64,000 nucleotides of DNA from Gordius sp. MW1 (lineage: Eukaryota; Nematomorpha; Gordioida; Gordea; Gordiidae), in NCBI GenBank assembly GCA_964036665.1, contig OZ038529.1, positions 20,098,060 to 20,162,059 of the forward strand, given 5' to 3'. Positions 1 through 11,599 of the stretch are shown one piece after another. Under the pieces are notes generated by a model, which worked only from the letters and a program-made list of their open reading frames with translations, did no database searches and was not told the origin of the DNA. A program made the translations under genes and the position numbers. Positions within the stretch are counted from its first letter, which is position 1, and each line of letters opens with the position of its first letter.

Positions 1-119
1 CGTATATTTATATAATCACAAATTCTAATTCTTTTTGGTACAATGAATAACTGATTGAAAGGTACAGACTCATACTGCAAATTATATTTATTTATAAATT
101 TACAGTTTTTGCAATATTT

Positions 120-345
120 ACAAATGTGATTTTGTTGCTTAAAAAATGTTTACACCAATGCCATCACTGCTCCATAAGTCATTGAAGTTTTGATGCTTTA
201 ATTATAGGGTCTAAATTGTACATATCTAATAAATATAATATGCCTATAACAGAATTGAGTTCTTCCAGAGTAATTTTATCTTGTGTTTTTTGGTTGCTGA
301 ATTTTACTATACTATTAACCATTTCATCTGTAATTTATTCATCTT
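120..345 (-). pseudogene. piggyBac-like transposase fragment (probable)
   Basis: Read on the minus strand from about 345 to 187, one frame gives an acidic start followed by a segment ending ITLEELNSVIGILYLLDMY. This resembles the Glu-rich helix and G-h-h-h-L-L pattern near the start of the DDE_Tnp_1_7 (piggyBac) domain. The frame then meets stops at about 186 and 170, and reading continues with WHWCKHF. No DDD residues are in view, so this is a relic at best. The assignment rests on pattern resemblance only. A piggyBac-type MITE lies 0.8 kb away, which makes it more plausible. Confidence 0.3.
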
Positions 346-1174
346 CAGACGAAAAATATCAAAAATATTGCACTTGTCAAGTTTAGACATATAAAAAAAT
401 CAAAAAATGTGGGAAAAATTACACAAATAAATACTTAAACTTTTTTTTACCACAAGTAAAAATTAACATGTTAAAATTAGAGTTTAAAATTTAAATATTT
501 TATACAAAAAGAAATGTATTAAAAAATTTCTTTAAAAATGGGTTTTAATAAAATATTACATCAAAATAAAATGTTGAAATTTTTTTTCATATTAGGTGAG
601 GTCCTGGAAGACCCAGGGCATCTAAAACACTCTCCATCATAAAAACTATTGGATACAAACTAGCCAAATTTTGCAGAGATATTTTAGGGTAAATTTTATT
701 AAGCTAATAAAAAAATGGAATCATAATATTCACTAACTTATATTGTAAAGCTTTTTTAAACGGCTTGGGGTCCTCATGACCCCACATGACCTATAAAGTG
801 TTAATGTTTTAGTCAATTTAGATTAGTGTATTAATGCCATTTAAAAAATTAAATATAATTTCGAAACTTTAGTAGCTGCTTAATTAGCATTTATTTGACC
901 AAAATACAGGTTTAAACATAATAATTTTCTAAATTTCAACATATATCAAGCCTGGAGCAAAAAGATATCTTATATTATTTAACCCAGGTTATTATTAAAT
1001 CTAACACTTTCAATAAGTTTTAAATAACTCTAGCATATGTTTAAAAGAGAATCTTAAAATGTATGTTAAACATATTAAAATGTTTAAAAATAGCTTGTTA
1101 TAAAAATGATAATTTTCAATATAGATATGCAAAATGTAATGGCCAGAAGCATGTAATTGGCATAACATACACGT
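346..1174. other. AT-rich stretch with a possible degenerate piggyBac MITE end
   Basis: No ORF or exon pattern was found. At 596-630 and 768-803 two loosely inverted GC-richer motifs (ggtcctggaagaccc and ggggtcctcatgacccc) face each other across about 150 bp. The right one ends in ...AAAGTGTTAA, i.e. a TTAA site. This could be a decayed piggyBac-type MITE, but the left end is too diverged to define. Confidence 0.25.
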
Positions 1175-1178
1175 TTAA

Positions 1179-1783
1179 CCCTCGAGAGTATTCCTAAAAA
1201 TCCCAAACGCAAGAGTATTCGTGGGATATAATTTTACCCCAATTTTTAACTTCTTATAACTTTTAAAGTATTCCTTTAAAACCTATTTTAAACATATGTT
1301 TATAAAGGTCTTAAGATTGATAGTATAAATTTTGATATAAATCTAATCAACATTACAAAACTTATTAACAATTTTATGGACTCCCATTTTTATTTTGGTT
1401 ATTTTAAAGCTTCCCCTCATTTTACCTCTTGACATCATATACCTTAAATAAATCAAAATAAACGTGATTTTTAATTAAAAGAATGTTCAAAATTTATTAA
1501 AAACACAAATTGTAAAAGATATCTTCATACAAAAAAAAATACATACATTTTTTCATATAGAAAAAAACTTAAGTGAGAGTACTCATGGAGTATGACAGAA
1601 CCTCACGAGCCAAAAAAGCTTCTATATATTAAAAAGTATTAAGCCAAAACCTATGAAATTTTCACCTAACCTAGTTCTTAATAAATTAAGCTACTGAAAA
1701 GGCCAGTAGACTTAAATTGCGTTTTATATTTAAATTTATAATTTACGTGGGGTACCAAAATACCCCACAAAAATTCTCGAGGG
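1179..1783. mobile_element. piggyBac-type MITE, 605 bp, TTAA target duplication
   Basis: The element starts CCCTCGAGAGTATTC and ends GAATTCTCGAGGG-like (inverted), giving terminal inverted repeats of about 12 bp. It is flanked on both sides by TTAA (1175-1178 and 1784-1787), the target used by piggyBac transposases. The interior is AT-rich, repeats GTGGGGTA/TACCCCAC motifs near both ends, and has no transposase ORF, so it is non-autonomous. A second copy of the left end occurs at 21601. Confidence 0.8.
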
Positions 1784-1942
1784 TTAAAGAGCAAATGATT
1801 TACAAGACAAAAAGCTTATATAAGTTTATTTATTATATATAAAGTCCAATTTTTCACTATATACTATTTTGACCTTTTTTTTGATTTTTTATGTTTTTTA
1901 TTTCCCCTAAAAAGACAATTAAACTCATTTTAAATAGTTTAA

Positions 1943-2880
1943 TTACTTTTTATGAGGCTTGAAAGGGTTATGAACATCTTCTATATCAAGTCTAAACATC
2001 AGCATATTTTCCATTTGAGAATCTATTACTTCTTTTAATATCTTAATAGTAGGTTAGGATAGTGCATCTTTTTACAAAAATTTTTACTTCAGTATAACTC
2101 TTATTACCACCTGTGGTGACTTTTTTGTGAGCTTGTCTAGATTTTCTGTAATTTGAATTCATAGGCCTCTTATTCTTCATATTGCTAAAATCTTTTCAAA
2201 ATTTAAAATACTTGTTTGGTAAAAAGCTTTAGGGTGTAATAGCTAAAGTAAATATTAAAATGTACTTTGTAATAAAATTTCATCCAAATCAACATTCTTC
2301 TTATTGTTTGACATCATAGTGTTAGTAAGGTAATTATGAAGTGCTAATTTTTCCTTCGTTGTGTATAAAATATCCATTTGATGATTTGTTGCTGGTATGG
2401 GCTTTTCTATTATTGATAAATGCTCAACAGATTAAAAATTTTACCTACATTAGTGAGCTCTTTTATAATTAAATTGTGTATATTCTGATCTTAATACAGT
2501 TTTATAATATTGTAAAAACGATAGTACCTATAACTGTAGTGCTAATATTTGTATTTTGATAAAAATACTTTGAGCTAGGTATTTTTCTAAAAAGCCTTCT
2601 AGACAAATTTAATGACTGATTCTTAAAAGAACGTTTTGCCCATGAAGCATATTTATTATATCTACCCACATTGAGATTACTGTGCGCCTTAATTTTGTCA
2701 ATTTGAATGCATTTTGTATAAAAATTTTAATAAACTTATATAAGTAACTATAAGACAAAAAACAGTTTAGACACGAACTTTAATCGTATCCGCTTTATTC
2801 CACCCTAATTTTTGTAGCAATTCTTCCATATCTTTAACAACTTCAGCTTTGCTATTTTCGATTTCATTTAAAATATCCAT
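1943..2880 (-). CDS. Small five-exon gene of unknown family (about 204 aa)
   Basis: Five minus-strand exons join in one frame: 2779-2880 (start MDILNEIENSKAEVV), 2535-2687, 2266-2422, 2088-2191 and 1943-2041 (stop; ends NPFKPHKK). Every junction has GT donors and AG acceptors with matching phase (0,0,1,0), and the summed length is 615 nt, exactly 205 codons. The product is charged and mostly helical. Exon 1 looks like a coiled coil (EVVKDMEELLQKL), exon 2 is basic (RRLFRKIPSSK), exon 4 is basic (NYRKSRQAHKK) and exon 5 is amphipathic. I recognise no domain; a small nuclear or complex-forming scaffold is only a guess. The introns are 56-112 bp. The donors after exon 2 (gttata) and exon 3 (gtacat) are weak, so those two boundaries are the least certain. 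No transposon interrupts it. Confidence 0.5.
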
Positions 2881-3174
2881 GATAAATTTTGAATTAAACA
2901 ACCCTTTTAATCGAATTTGTTACTGCTCAAAAAGAAAGCTCATCGAACCCAACTGGCAACTGAATAAAGGTCAACTAGGTACATTAAAAACACTTTTCTA
3001 TTATCTCTATTTGTAAATATATTAATAGGTTATTGAGAATAGTAATTATACTTCAAATTAAAAAAAAAATTCCTTAAATGCAAATGTAGAATGAAACGTC
3101 TTATTATGTTAAAGTTTAATTTTCAGAAAAATGTACAGAAAATTGGATTGACATTTTACAATAGAAGTAGGTTA

Positions 3175-3347
3175 TAGTGTTGTGAAAACGGCTAAGTTTT
3201 GTTTGTTCGACTTTTGATTTAAGTAAGACTAACGGTCGACTCTGATCTGGTTTTCACATTTCGACTAAGCTTAGTGGTTGACTAATAAAAATAATTATGT
3301 TTAGCCGACTAAAACAAACCAAGCAGAACCCAGCCGTTTTTACACTA
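3175..3347. mobile_element. hAT-type MITE, 173 bp, with 8-bp TSD
   Basis: The ends read TAGTGTTGTGAAAACGGCT and, inverted, TAGTGTAAAAACGGCTGGG. An exact 8-bp duplication, GTAGGTTA, flanks it (3167-3174 and 3348-3355), as expected for hAT transposition. The interior carries further inverted GTCGAC/GACTAA motifs. Relatives lie at 32905-33093 and 45787-45844. Confidence 0.85.
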
Positions 3348-3574
3348 GTAGGTTATGTTCTCTAATTTTCATAGTAAAGCTGTGCAAGTGCCTTGGTGGC
3401 TTGTGCTTGGCGTCCTTTAATTTTAAACATGGCGCCTTAAAAGTTATTATCTGTGGTCGGAATACAATTGTCTTAATCTTAGTCTATATTTAAGAAAAGC
3501 AAAATCAAAAAATATATAATATGGTATTTTTCAAATTGTTCTAAAAATTATTTGATTAAAGGTCCAAAAATATA

Positions 3575-4530
3575 AATTGTATATAGTGTTATTAAATTTT
3601 TAATAAAACAAAATGTTAAAAATATATTATATATTGAACATTGTAGGTAAATTCCCCATATATAATATGTTGTTTTGTTCAGTAATTAGGATTGAGTTTA
3701 TTATATGCAAAATATAGATTAAGTTAATTAATCCTATATGTATAGAAAAAAGCTGATGATCAGTCAACACTATAAGCAAATGGATAACTGCAAATTATAC
3801 CAAGAGCACTAAGTATAATATTTTTTATTATAATACAATAAAGAAGAGATGAGTTAATTCAGTGCTTTAAGATAATGTTAAAAAAGGGTACATATTTAAT
3901 GCAATGAATAGGCCATATATTGGGGAGGCAGACATGAGGTAAAACATGGTTCACTGGTCTTAAGTACCATCTAATTGTTATATTAAGGACTAATTTTATA
4001 AAAATTTATAAAATTAGCATAGTAAATTGCTATTATTTAACAAATTTGTGGTAAAAAATTATATACGATTTTATTAAATTTTTAATGTAACAATATGTTA
4101 AAAATTTATTATATATTCAACATTTTAGGTACATTGCCTATAGATAATTGTTGTTTTGTTTAGTAAAAATAAAGATGAGGTGATTATATGCAAAATTTAG
4201 AATAAGTTAACTAATCCTATATGTTTAGAAAAAAGCTGATGATCAGCAAGCACTATAATCAAATGGAGAACTGCAAGTTATAACAAGATAAGCTCTAAGA
4301 TAAAAATTTTAAAATATTATACGATAAAGAAGAGTTTAGTTTATTCAGTACTTTAATATATTGTTAAAAAGGGTGCATATATAATGCAATGAAAAGGTTA
4401 TATATTGCCGAGGCAGACATGAGGTGAAACATGGTTTACTGGTCTTAAGTATCCATCTAAAGCTTGCAATATTAAAGACTAAAATATTATAAATTAATAA
4501 AATTGGCATAGTATACTACTTTATATTAGT
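3575..4530. repeat. Diverged tandem duplication, two units of about 0.47 kb
   Basis: The stretch from about 3575 to 4035 is repeated head to tail at about 4055-4530. Shared blocks occur in the same order: the motif around 3750 (aaaaaagctgatgatcag) recurs at about 4231, the block around 3835 (aataaagaagag) at about 4322, and gaggcagacatgaggt at about 3926 and 4410. Substitutions and small indels separate the units, so the duplication is not recent. Neither unit has a coding frame. The right unit ends at the target site of the hAT element that begins at 4527. Confidence 0.75.
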
Positions 4531-6530
4531 GATGGGTAAACGTTTAGCACTAGCGCGCTTAGCATCTCCCCGATGATGGGATTTATAGACCTGCAACGGG
4601 CCTATTTAGGTCAGTCGGCCCGCCATTAATAAACATTTTAAAGCCCGGGCCCGTCTAAATATTAAATTATAAGCCTGGGCCCGGCCCGCTAATATGAAAC
4701 AAAGCCCGGCCCGGGCCCGTAAAATTTTTACTTTTATTTTTTGTTAAATTTTTTTATCAATATGGTAAACAATATGCATGTGTCAAAAATGTTGATAAAA
4801 ATATCGTACAAATAATAAATAGGTAATTCCTGATCAGTCGAGTTCTTCTATCTTTTAACGACCTACATGGAAATTTTTTTACAAGTGGCACTTTGGGATA
4901 CACAAATCCATATAAGCCAAATAAACTTTCAAAACCCTTATACAAGATTATAATGTTACTTGGCTTCTTTGCTTTCCCACCATTTTAAATAATTAGGTTA
5001 TTGATATAAAATGAAAAAACAGTGATATTTTACAAAAGTAACATAAATAAATAAATTTTAGAATTTGTTTTTAAATTTGTTAATTATAATGTGCATATAA
5101 ATTTTGGGATCTGGGGTCAGATAAATAAATTTGCCCAAAAGAAATTCGTTAAAAGGTAATCAGTTGGGCACAAAAACAATAATGGAATTTAAGGTCGGGC
5201 GAGGTCGAAAATAGTAAAGCCAATCAGCGGGCATTAACTAGTCTATTTGCAAAAGCAAAATAATAGTCTCTTACAGAAGCAAGCCACATCAATTAAAACA
5301 AATAAGTTTCCACGGCAATTATTGAAAAATTATAAATAGGACAAGACAGGACGGACAACCAAAAGAGAACCCATAAATTTAGCAATTAATATAAATAATA
5401 TTAAATTAATTCACTCAATATTGCTAGAGGGTATAAATGGGGAAGCAGGGAAAGACAGCTGCCCCCCTCTAAAACCAAAAATTCTTGATGTAAAAAACAT
5501 TTTTTGCCCTATCTAAAGTGCCCCCTTCTAATTTAAATTGACGCCGGATCATGTGTATAAATCATCTTTAACATTTACAATGCGGGTTGAGATATTGATG
5601 AATTAATGAACAAAAATGGAAATAAAATTTAACTTTCTTTGTTAATTTAATATACATAAAACATTATAAATTAGAACATTATAAAATAACCTTCTTTTAT
5701 ATTAAATCTAATTGATTTTGTAACGGGCTTTTAACGGGCCTTAAGTATAACTAGGCCCGGCCCATGAAGTTATATAACGGCCAGTCCAGGCCCGGCCCGT
5801 TGTTTTATTTTTAGGTAGAAGCCCATCGCGCTTTTAGGCCCGTCCGCGGGCCGGGCCGGGCCCTGCAGGTCTCTAATGGGAATAGCCTATTATATACGCT
5901 ATGTACTAGCACATAGTCACTTTAAGTGCTATAAGCTATAGGAGATGGGAGGTTTAAGGCGGTAAAGCTATGGGAGATAGGAGGTTTGAGGTGCTATGAG
6001 CTATAGGAGATGGGAGGTTTGAGGCGCTAAAGCTATAGCCGATAGCACTTAAATGGGCTAGAGCTATAGCACTATGCTAACATTGATAATATTTTTTTTA
6101 ATTGTTTATTAGTTATTAAAATACATCTGTTGTGCGCCACCACCCTTTCTTTTATTTCTATAGGGCAAAAAAATTATATTTTTACAGAAAAAGTTGTTAA
6201 ATTGAAATAGAAATAAAAGAAAGGGTGGTGACGCACAACAGATGTATTTAATATCTAATAAAGAATTAAAAAAATTTTTATCAATTAGCGCCGTGCTATA
6301 GCTCTAGCGCATTTCAGTGCTATCGGCTATAGTTTTAGCGCCTTAAACCTCCCATCTCCTATAGCTAATAGCATCTCAAACCTCTTATATCCTATAGCTT
6401 TAGCGCTTCAAACCTCCCATCTCCTATAGCTTATAGCACTTAAAGTGACAATGTGCTAGTAGACATAGCAGCATATGGTTGATATGTGCCATAGCTTTAG
6501 CTCCTTAAAAACGCTATTTCCCCATCACTA
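4527..6530. mobile_element. hAT foldback element (host of a nested insertion)
   Basis: Terminal sequence TAGTGATGGG/CCCATCACTA with an exact 8-bp duplication CTTTATAT (4519-4526 and 6531-6538) marks a hAT insertion. Without the 1.3-kb inner element, the rest is almost one long palindrome. The left arm is 4527-4583 plus 5884 to about 6165; the right arm is about 6195-6530; the loop is about 30 bp. Arm landmarks include ggagatgggaggttt on the left (5940-5955) with its complement at about 6347-6360, and catctgttgtgcg at about 6124 with its complement at about 6233. It has no ORF and would depend on a hAT transposase elsewhere. Confidence 0.85.
4584..5875. mobile_element. Second hAT element nested inside the foldback element
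   Basis: The ends are TATAGACCTGCAACGGGC and, inverted, TAGAGACCTGCAGGGCCC. Flanks are ATGGGATT (4576-4583) and ATGGGAAT (5876-5883), an 8-bp duplication with one mismatch. Both ends carry clusters of GGCCCGGGCCC-type subterminal repeats in an otherwise AT-rich sequence, typical of transposase-binding arrays. No transposase frame is visible, so it is non-autonomous. It interrupts the foldback element and is therefore younger. Confidence 0.75.
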
Positions 6531-6879
6531 CTTTATATGTTTAACAAATTGAGGTCAAGGACAATGCTAATGATTGAGCTTTAATCATGCTTCTTTCAAA
6601 AATTGACATAAATTACTTTGGGGCAAAGCTAAGATTAACCTAATAACATTTATTAATCTAAAAATTTTAAAAATTCGCAAATAAAATACTTTGAACATTG
6701 GACAGCTTGAGGTTAAAGATCAAAGGATTGAGATTGCAACATTCACTTTATAAAGAAAATAAATAGCACAAAAAATTACTTTCATTACTAAACATATTTG
6801 AGGTGCAAGATGAAACAAAGGTTAAGCTTGGTTGATTTACGATTTACCATTATAAACTTTAAAAAATTAGCACATCTTC

Positions 6880-8530
6880 TTCTTTCTATGACTGTTTGTC
6901 ACCTAGGCTGGTGGTCAGTCCTTTCAGCATTCGTTTCCATTTGTCTCTATGTTTACATAGACCTTTCTTTAATATTTTGTGGACTTTCATATCGTGCCGT
7001 ATTTTATGGATCCAGGCAAGCTTGGGTCTTCCTCTCCTTCGTTTTCCTGCAAAATTTATCATCTCGATTTTCTTTCCGACATAGCTATCGTCCCTTCTTT
7101 CGACATGGCCATACCATCTTAGTCTGTTTGTAATAGCTTTGTCGTAATAGATGTAATACCCAAAATTTTTCTTATTTCTTTAATTCGCTTATGTTCCGTT
7201 TTGCTTACTCCTAGTACCCATCTTAGCATTCTCATCTCAATGGCCGCAAGACTCTGCTCTTCCCTTTACGTATAGCCCATGATTCCAAGCTATACAGGAC
7301 TGTTGGCGGTATGATGGATTTATACAGTGCACCTTTTAGTCTTCTTGGGATGTTTGTGTCACACAGAACGCCTGTCAAGTTACTCCATTTGAGCCATCCG
7401 GAATTTATCCTTGCTTGGATTTCTTTGTCCATTCCACCATCCGATTGAAGTGTTGATCCTAAATATTTGAAGGAATCCACTCTTGTAAGTTGCCAATCGC
7501 CTAAAGTAAGGGATGCACTTAGCTTATTTTTATCTGATTTAAACTTTGTTCTGTTTTCATTCGATTTACCCTGAGACACTTTCTTCTATTGCATTTATCC
7601 ATCTATTTACAGTATTAGCCAATTCTTGTTCACTTTTGGCACAGGATTCTATCGTCTGCAAAGATCATTGCCCAAGGAGCTTCCTCGCCCAAATCCTTGG
7701 TTAATATCCATTATGATTATATAGGAAGGATGGATTCGTGTTAATAGCAAAGCCCTTTGTAGTCCCCACCGTTGTTCTAACGTACGTTCTATTTCCCTTG
7801 TACATATCTTTTATTGCTCTGACGTATAATTCTGGCACATTATTTTCTTTAAGACACTTCGACACTTAAGTACGAGAAACTTTATCGAACGCTTTTTCTA
7901 GATCGATGAAACACATGTGCAAATCCTTCTCCCCTTCTCTAAACCGTTCCAATCTTCTAACACTGTTTAGGGCGTGCTGTAGACCTTTCCGGCATAAATT
8001 CGAATTGGTTATCTCGAATTTAAACCAAACTCCGAAGCCGTTTTCGATCACTTTTTCCCACACATTGAAAGTAAGCTTTATCCCTCTGTAATTGTTACAA
8101 TCCTGAATGTCCCCTTTCATCTTGTGAATCGGAATCATGTACTCAAAACCGTTTAATTGCAAAGCCTTGGACCTGAATTTTTTTTCGCGATTAAACGATG
8201 GAAATAAAAGTATATGTACATTATATTAAATATTCATTTCTTGCGCTTCGCAATAAAACGATATTTTATATACTGGTTGATTTAAGGACTCGAAAATGTT
8301 TGTGAATATCCGATATTTTACCATTAAGCGATTTGTCAATAAACGATGTTTTTTGCTAATATTATCGTTTAAAAAAACAAAATGGCGGTTAACTTAGCGA
8401 TTAAAAGATTTTCGCGATAATCCGATTTGCGATTAAGAAGTTTCAACTGTAGCTATCTTTCCACTCGTTAGGCATTTTACCCGTTTTGAAAAGTTTGGCG
8501 AGGAATATGCACCAGTATTGCCTAACGCTT
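6880..8530 (-). pseudogene. RTE-like LINE reverse transcriptase, 5'-truncated and interrupted
   Basis: Reading the minus strand downward: LAKLFKTGKMPNEWKDS (about 8515-8452), then after an insertion IPIHKMKGDIQDCNNYRGIK and MCFIDLEKAFDKVSRT (8162-7866), then DSFKYLGSTLQSDGGMDKEI (about 7480-7420), then GKRRRGRPKLAWIHKIRHDM (about 7065-7005). These are the palm motifs and the C-terminal region of RTE/F52C9.6-like non-LTR retrotransposons. The catalytic FADD box should lie between 7866 and 7580 and is disrupted by frameshifts. The endonuclease half is absent. A dead copy in two pieces. Confidence 0.8.
8165..8449. mobile_element. pogo/Tigger-like MITE inserted in the LINE
   Basis: About 285 bp interrupt the LINE frame between ...NEWKDS and IPIHKMKG. 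On the minus strand the insert starts CAGTTGAAACTTCTTAATCG right after TA (8450-8451), matching the CAGTTGAA... ends of pogo/Tigger MITEs. GCGATTA and its complement recur through the insert. The left end (8165 on) is diverged and its TA duplication is not clear. Confidence 0.55.
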
Positions 8531-9514
8531 TAAAGCCCTCTATTAGTAAATTAGCACATAAATTTATATTAATGCATGAATTAATGGTTGCAAACAAGTG
8601 TGCTTGTCTATAAATATAGAATATATGTTATTCAAAATATTTATATATACAATAATATTATACTTCTTTTCGGAATTCTTTACCACTCTTAGGAGAAGTC
8701 AAAATGTTGTTAAAAATTAAAATTAATTTATATACAAGATGGTAGGCAATGACTTACTTTTCAACTTTCAGGCTCTACAATAGACAATCTAGGAGTGACA
8801 ATAATATAAAACTTGCAAAATAATTGCAAAACAGAATGATCTATAATCCTCACTTAAAAGTTTAAGAATGAATTAAAATAATATCCAATAAGAAGCAGAA
8901 GGATATCGTTCGTCATAATTGTTCAAGATTGGCAAACAAATACCGACATAATGATTGCTCGTCCTAATTGTACAAGAATAATATAATATTGAAGAAAGCA
9001 AGGATTTAGCGATAATATTGTGTTGCTTAAATTTAAATTATTTTACGCATTACTCGACACATTTCTTAGATATTTGCCTACGAAAATTATTAAATTTCGC
9101 CATGTGCACGTGCAGTTTGCCAATTGAGCGAAAGAAAGCGGATCAGAAATAAAGCTACTAAACCAATAGGAACATTTGGCAATTTCGACGTGTAGTGCAT
9201 AACATCTGAGATTAAAGCATTATTCCCCCGCACATTCGGAATAAATGGATATTATTGTAGTTTTCTTTGTAATAAAAGAATGGCACAATATATATTAATA
9301 TAAGAATATAATAGAAAATTGATTGGAGTGTAAATTGTATAATATTATAGCTTTTGAAGTGATATAATTAAAGCCGTAAATTAATTTTACTTCCTAATTC
9401 TCTTAACGTTGTATCCATTTTGTACGCAACATGCATCCTAAAAAAGGAGTAAAGCTGTCTTACTCTTGTTATTAATCACAACTTTTTTAGAAACAAACTC
9501 AAAAATTTGTTGAT
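8531..9514. other. AT-rich interval without recognised features
   Basis: No exon, transposase motif or terminal repeat pair was found on either strand. Confidence 0.4.
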
Positions 9515-9900
9515 TTTAAATTATATGGGGGTCAAATATAGTTACACCCTTTAAAAGAATCACTTGATGCTGGCATAGACAAGATAGACTGCTCATCAAT
9601 GCACAAAATGTGTACCCTTTTTTCCGCCATTTTACTGTTAGCATGGTAAAGTAGAGATTATATAAATATTAGTCATTTTTGTTAATTAAATAATCTTAAA
9701 AAGGTAAATAAAAAACTCGGGCCTTCGGCCCTCGTGGGAAGGGGAAGGGGGGAATGGGAGTAAGGGAAGGGGGGAAGGGAAGGGGGAACTCTTCTATACT
9801 CCGTATAAACGTAGCATATTTGCTATGCAATTTATGGGCGAGAAAGATGGGAAGGGGCGAGAATGCCTATCGGGGGGTATTAAATGCAAAATAATTAGTT
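9515..9900. repeat. Dispersed repeat, copy A (TCGGGCCTTCGGCCCTCG module)
   Basis: This block recurs at 12515-12900. Shared landmarks in order are aaattatatgggggtcaaat, agacaagatagactgctcat, a small GGGCCTTCGGCCC hairpin at about 9719, a GGGAAG purine tract, and ttgctatgcaatttatgggc at about 9823. There is no coding capacity. The repeated order marks one dispersed, non-autonomous family. Confidence 0.75.
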
Positions 9901-9954
9901 AATTAGTTATAGGCCCTTGTAGGAGAGGCCATGGGGTAATTATCAATGTAACCA

Positions 9955-10480
9955 ATTCAAAAACGAAAAACAAATTTCGATTCACATTTTGGCCAATGGT
10001 CATTTTTTTCATTGGTCAGTAGCCAGCGGACGACCAAAAAGCCATATTATCATTTATATTAACAAGAACAAAATATAAATTTAATTTAAAAAAAAATAAA
10101 AACTTTGCCCTCTCCGGGATTCGAACCCACATTAGTAAAGGCATAGGCTTTTGTAGGGTCACAGGGACCCATATCAGTAGAGGCATAGGCCCTGGTAGTG
10201 GAGGGCATAGGGTAATTATCAATGTTAACCAATTCAAAAACGAAAAAAAAAATTACGATTTATACTTTGGCCAATGGTCATTTTTTTCATTGGTCAGTAG
10301 CCTGCGGACGGTCAAAAAGTCATATTATCAATGTTATTAACAAGAACAAAATATTAATTTAATTTAAAAAAAAATAAAAATTTTGCCCTCGCAGGGATAC
10401 GAACACACATCAGTAGAGGCATCTGTTTACAAGCCGTGCGCTATAACCCGTCACACCATGCTGATATTAAAATAGTAGAA
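9955..10480 (-). repeat. CCAAT-hairpin minisatellite plus tRNA-like modules, block 1
   Basis: Two copies of the module TTTTGGCCAATGGTCATTTTT followed by CATTGGTCAG (about 9990 and 10268) alternate with tRNA-like segments. On the minus strand the segment near 10117-10140 reads GATGTGGGTTCGAATCCCGG, which contains a perfect RNA polymerase III B box (GGTTCGAATCC). The segment 10385-10470 continues past the B box into a longer tRNA-like sequence with an anticodon-loop-like CTTGTAA. This looks like a tRNA-derived SINE head embedded in a hairpin minisatellite. I do not regard it as a functional tRNA. Confidence 0.6.
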
Positions 10481-11599
10481 GTTTTTATGTTATTTATACA
10501 GATAATGAAATAATAAAGTTGTGCTAATACATTTTCCTTTATAAAAATAAAAATTTGGGGCGAGGTGTGAGATACTTCTAAAAACATGGAAAGGATTCAT
10601 TATTTAATTAAAATTGGCCAAGAAATTACTACGATATTATATTTATTTTAGTTTATAAAACTAATTATCTATTAGAGCAAGATTTTTATAAAATATATTT
10701 TAGGCAAAATCCGATTAAACAACAATTGTTTTGCTTTCAAGTTGCGTTTTACAATAATTATATACTTTATACTCAATCAATTTATTTAATTAAATTAAGT
10801 AATAAAAGTAACACATGTCGATAACGAGAGAGAGATGATGTGGGGAGACACTCGTATGTATTACTAAGCTTCTAACACAGCGAGGGAGATAGAGATGAGG
10901 GGTGGGGCAGCGCTTATGCATTAATTTAAAAAATTGACAAAATACCCCTTTCTCCATCTCCTCCATTCCCGCCCGCAATAATGCCAAGTCAGCGGTGGGC
11001 GGATAAGAAGGTAAGATAGGGGTAGGGTAATAAAATGTAGTTTAACCTTGGCATATAATTCCTATTTTAAAAACGGGTAGTGAGATAATCTTTAAATATC
11101 ATTGATTAAGCCTTTAATAAGGAAATTAATGTTTGAGCGGGGAAGAAAATTGAATATTTTGTAGATAAACAATTACTACAAGTTTTATTTAAAATCCCGG
11201 ATGGAAAGGTTCGGATTGATAATTAACAAGTAATTATGGGTGGAGCTAAGGCTAAAAATTTTTTTTGCGAATTCTGTCGGGCTTCCCATTTTGGTAATAT
11301 ATTGCTAAAGAAATATAAACAGAAATAATAGGGGTAAATATAAATCACTAAGTTTAAAAACGGGTATATGTGCCAAAATTCAAAAATATTTAAAATTAGG
11401 CGTGTAACAAACATTATATTATAAAACATCACAATGTTAAGATTTTGCAGAAGCGTTGGGAGAAATTTTTTGTTGAATTTGAACAATTTTTAATTAAAAA
11501 ATCAGAGCAAAATTTAAAAGCAATAGAAGATTTTAATATACATGCTATAATTAATATAATTATATAAAAGTGAGAAATCGTTAAATATCATTGATTAGG

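Noticed and set aside
4757-4945. 62-codon minus ORF inside the nested hAT
   Set aside because: No transposase motif. It lies in the AT-rich core of a non-autonomous element.
10385-10470. Possible functional tRNA gene on the minus strand
   Set aside because: The B box is good and an anticodon-loop-like CTTGTAA is present, but I could not pair a convincing acceptor stem or anticodon stem, and the sequence is part of a repeat family.
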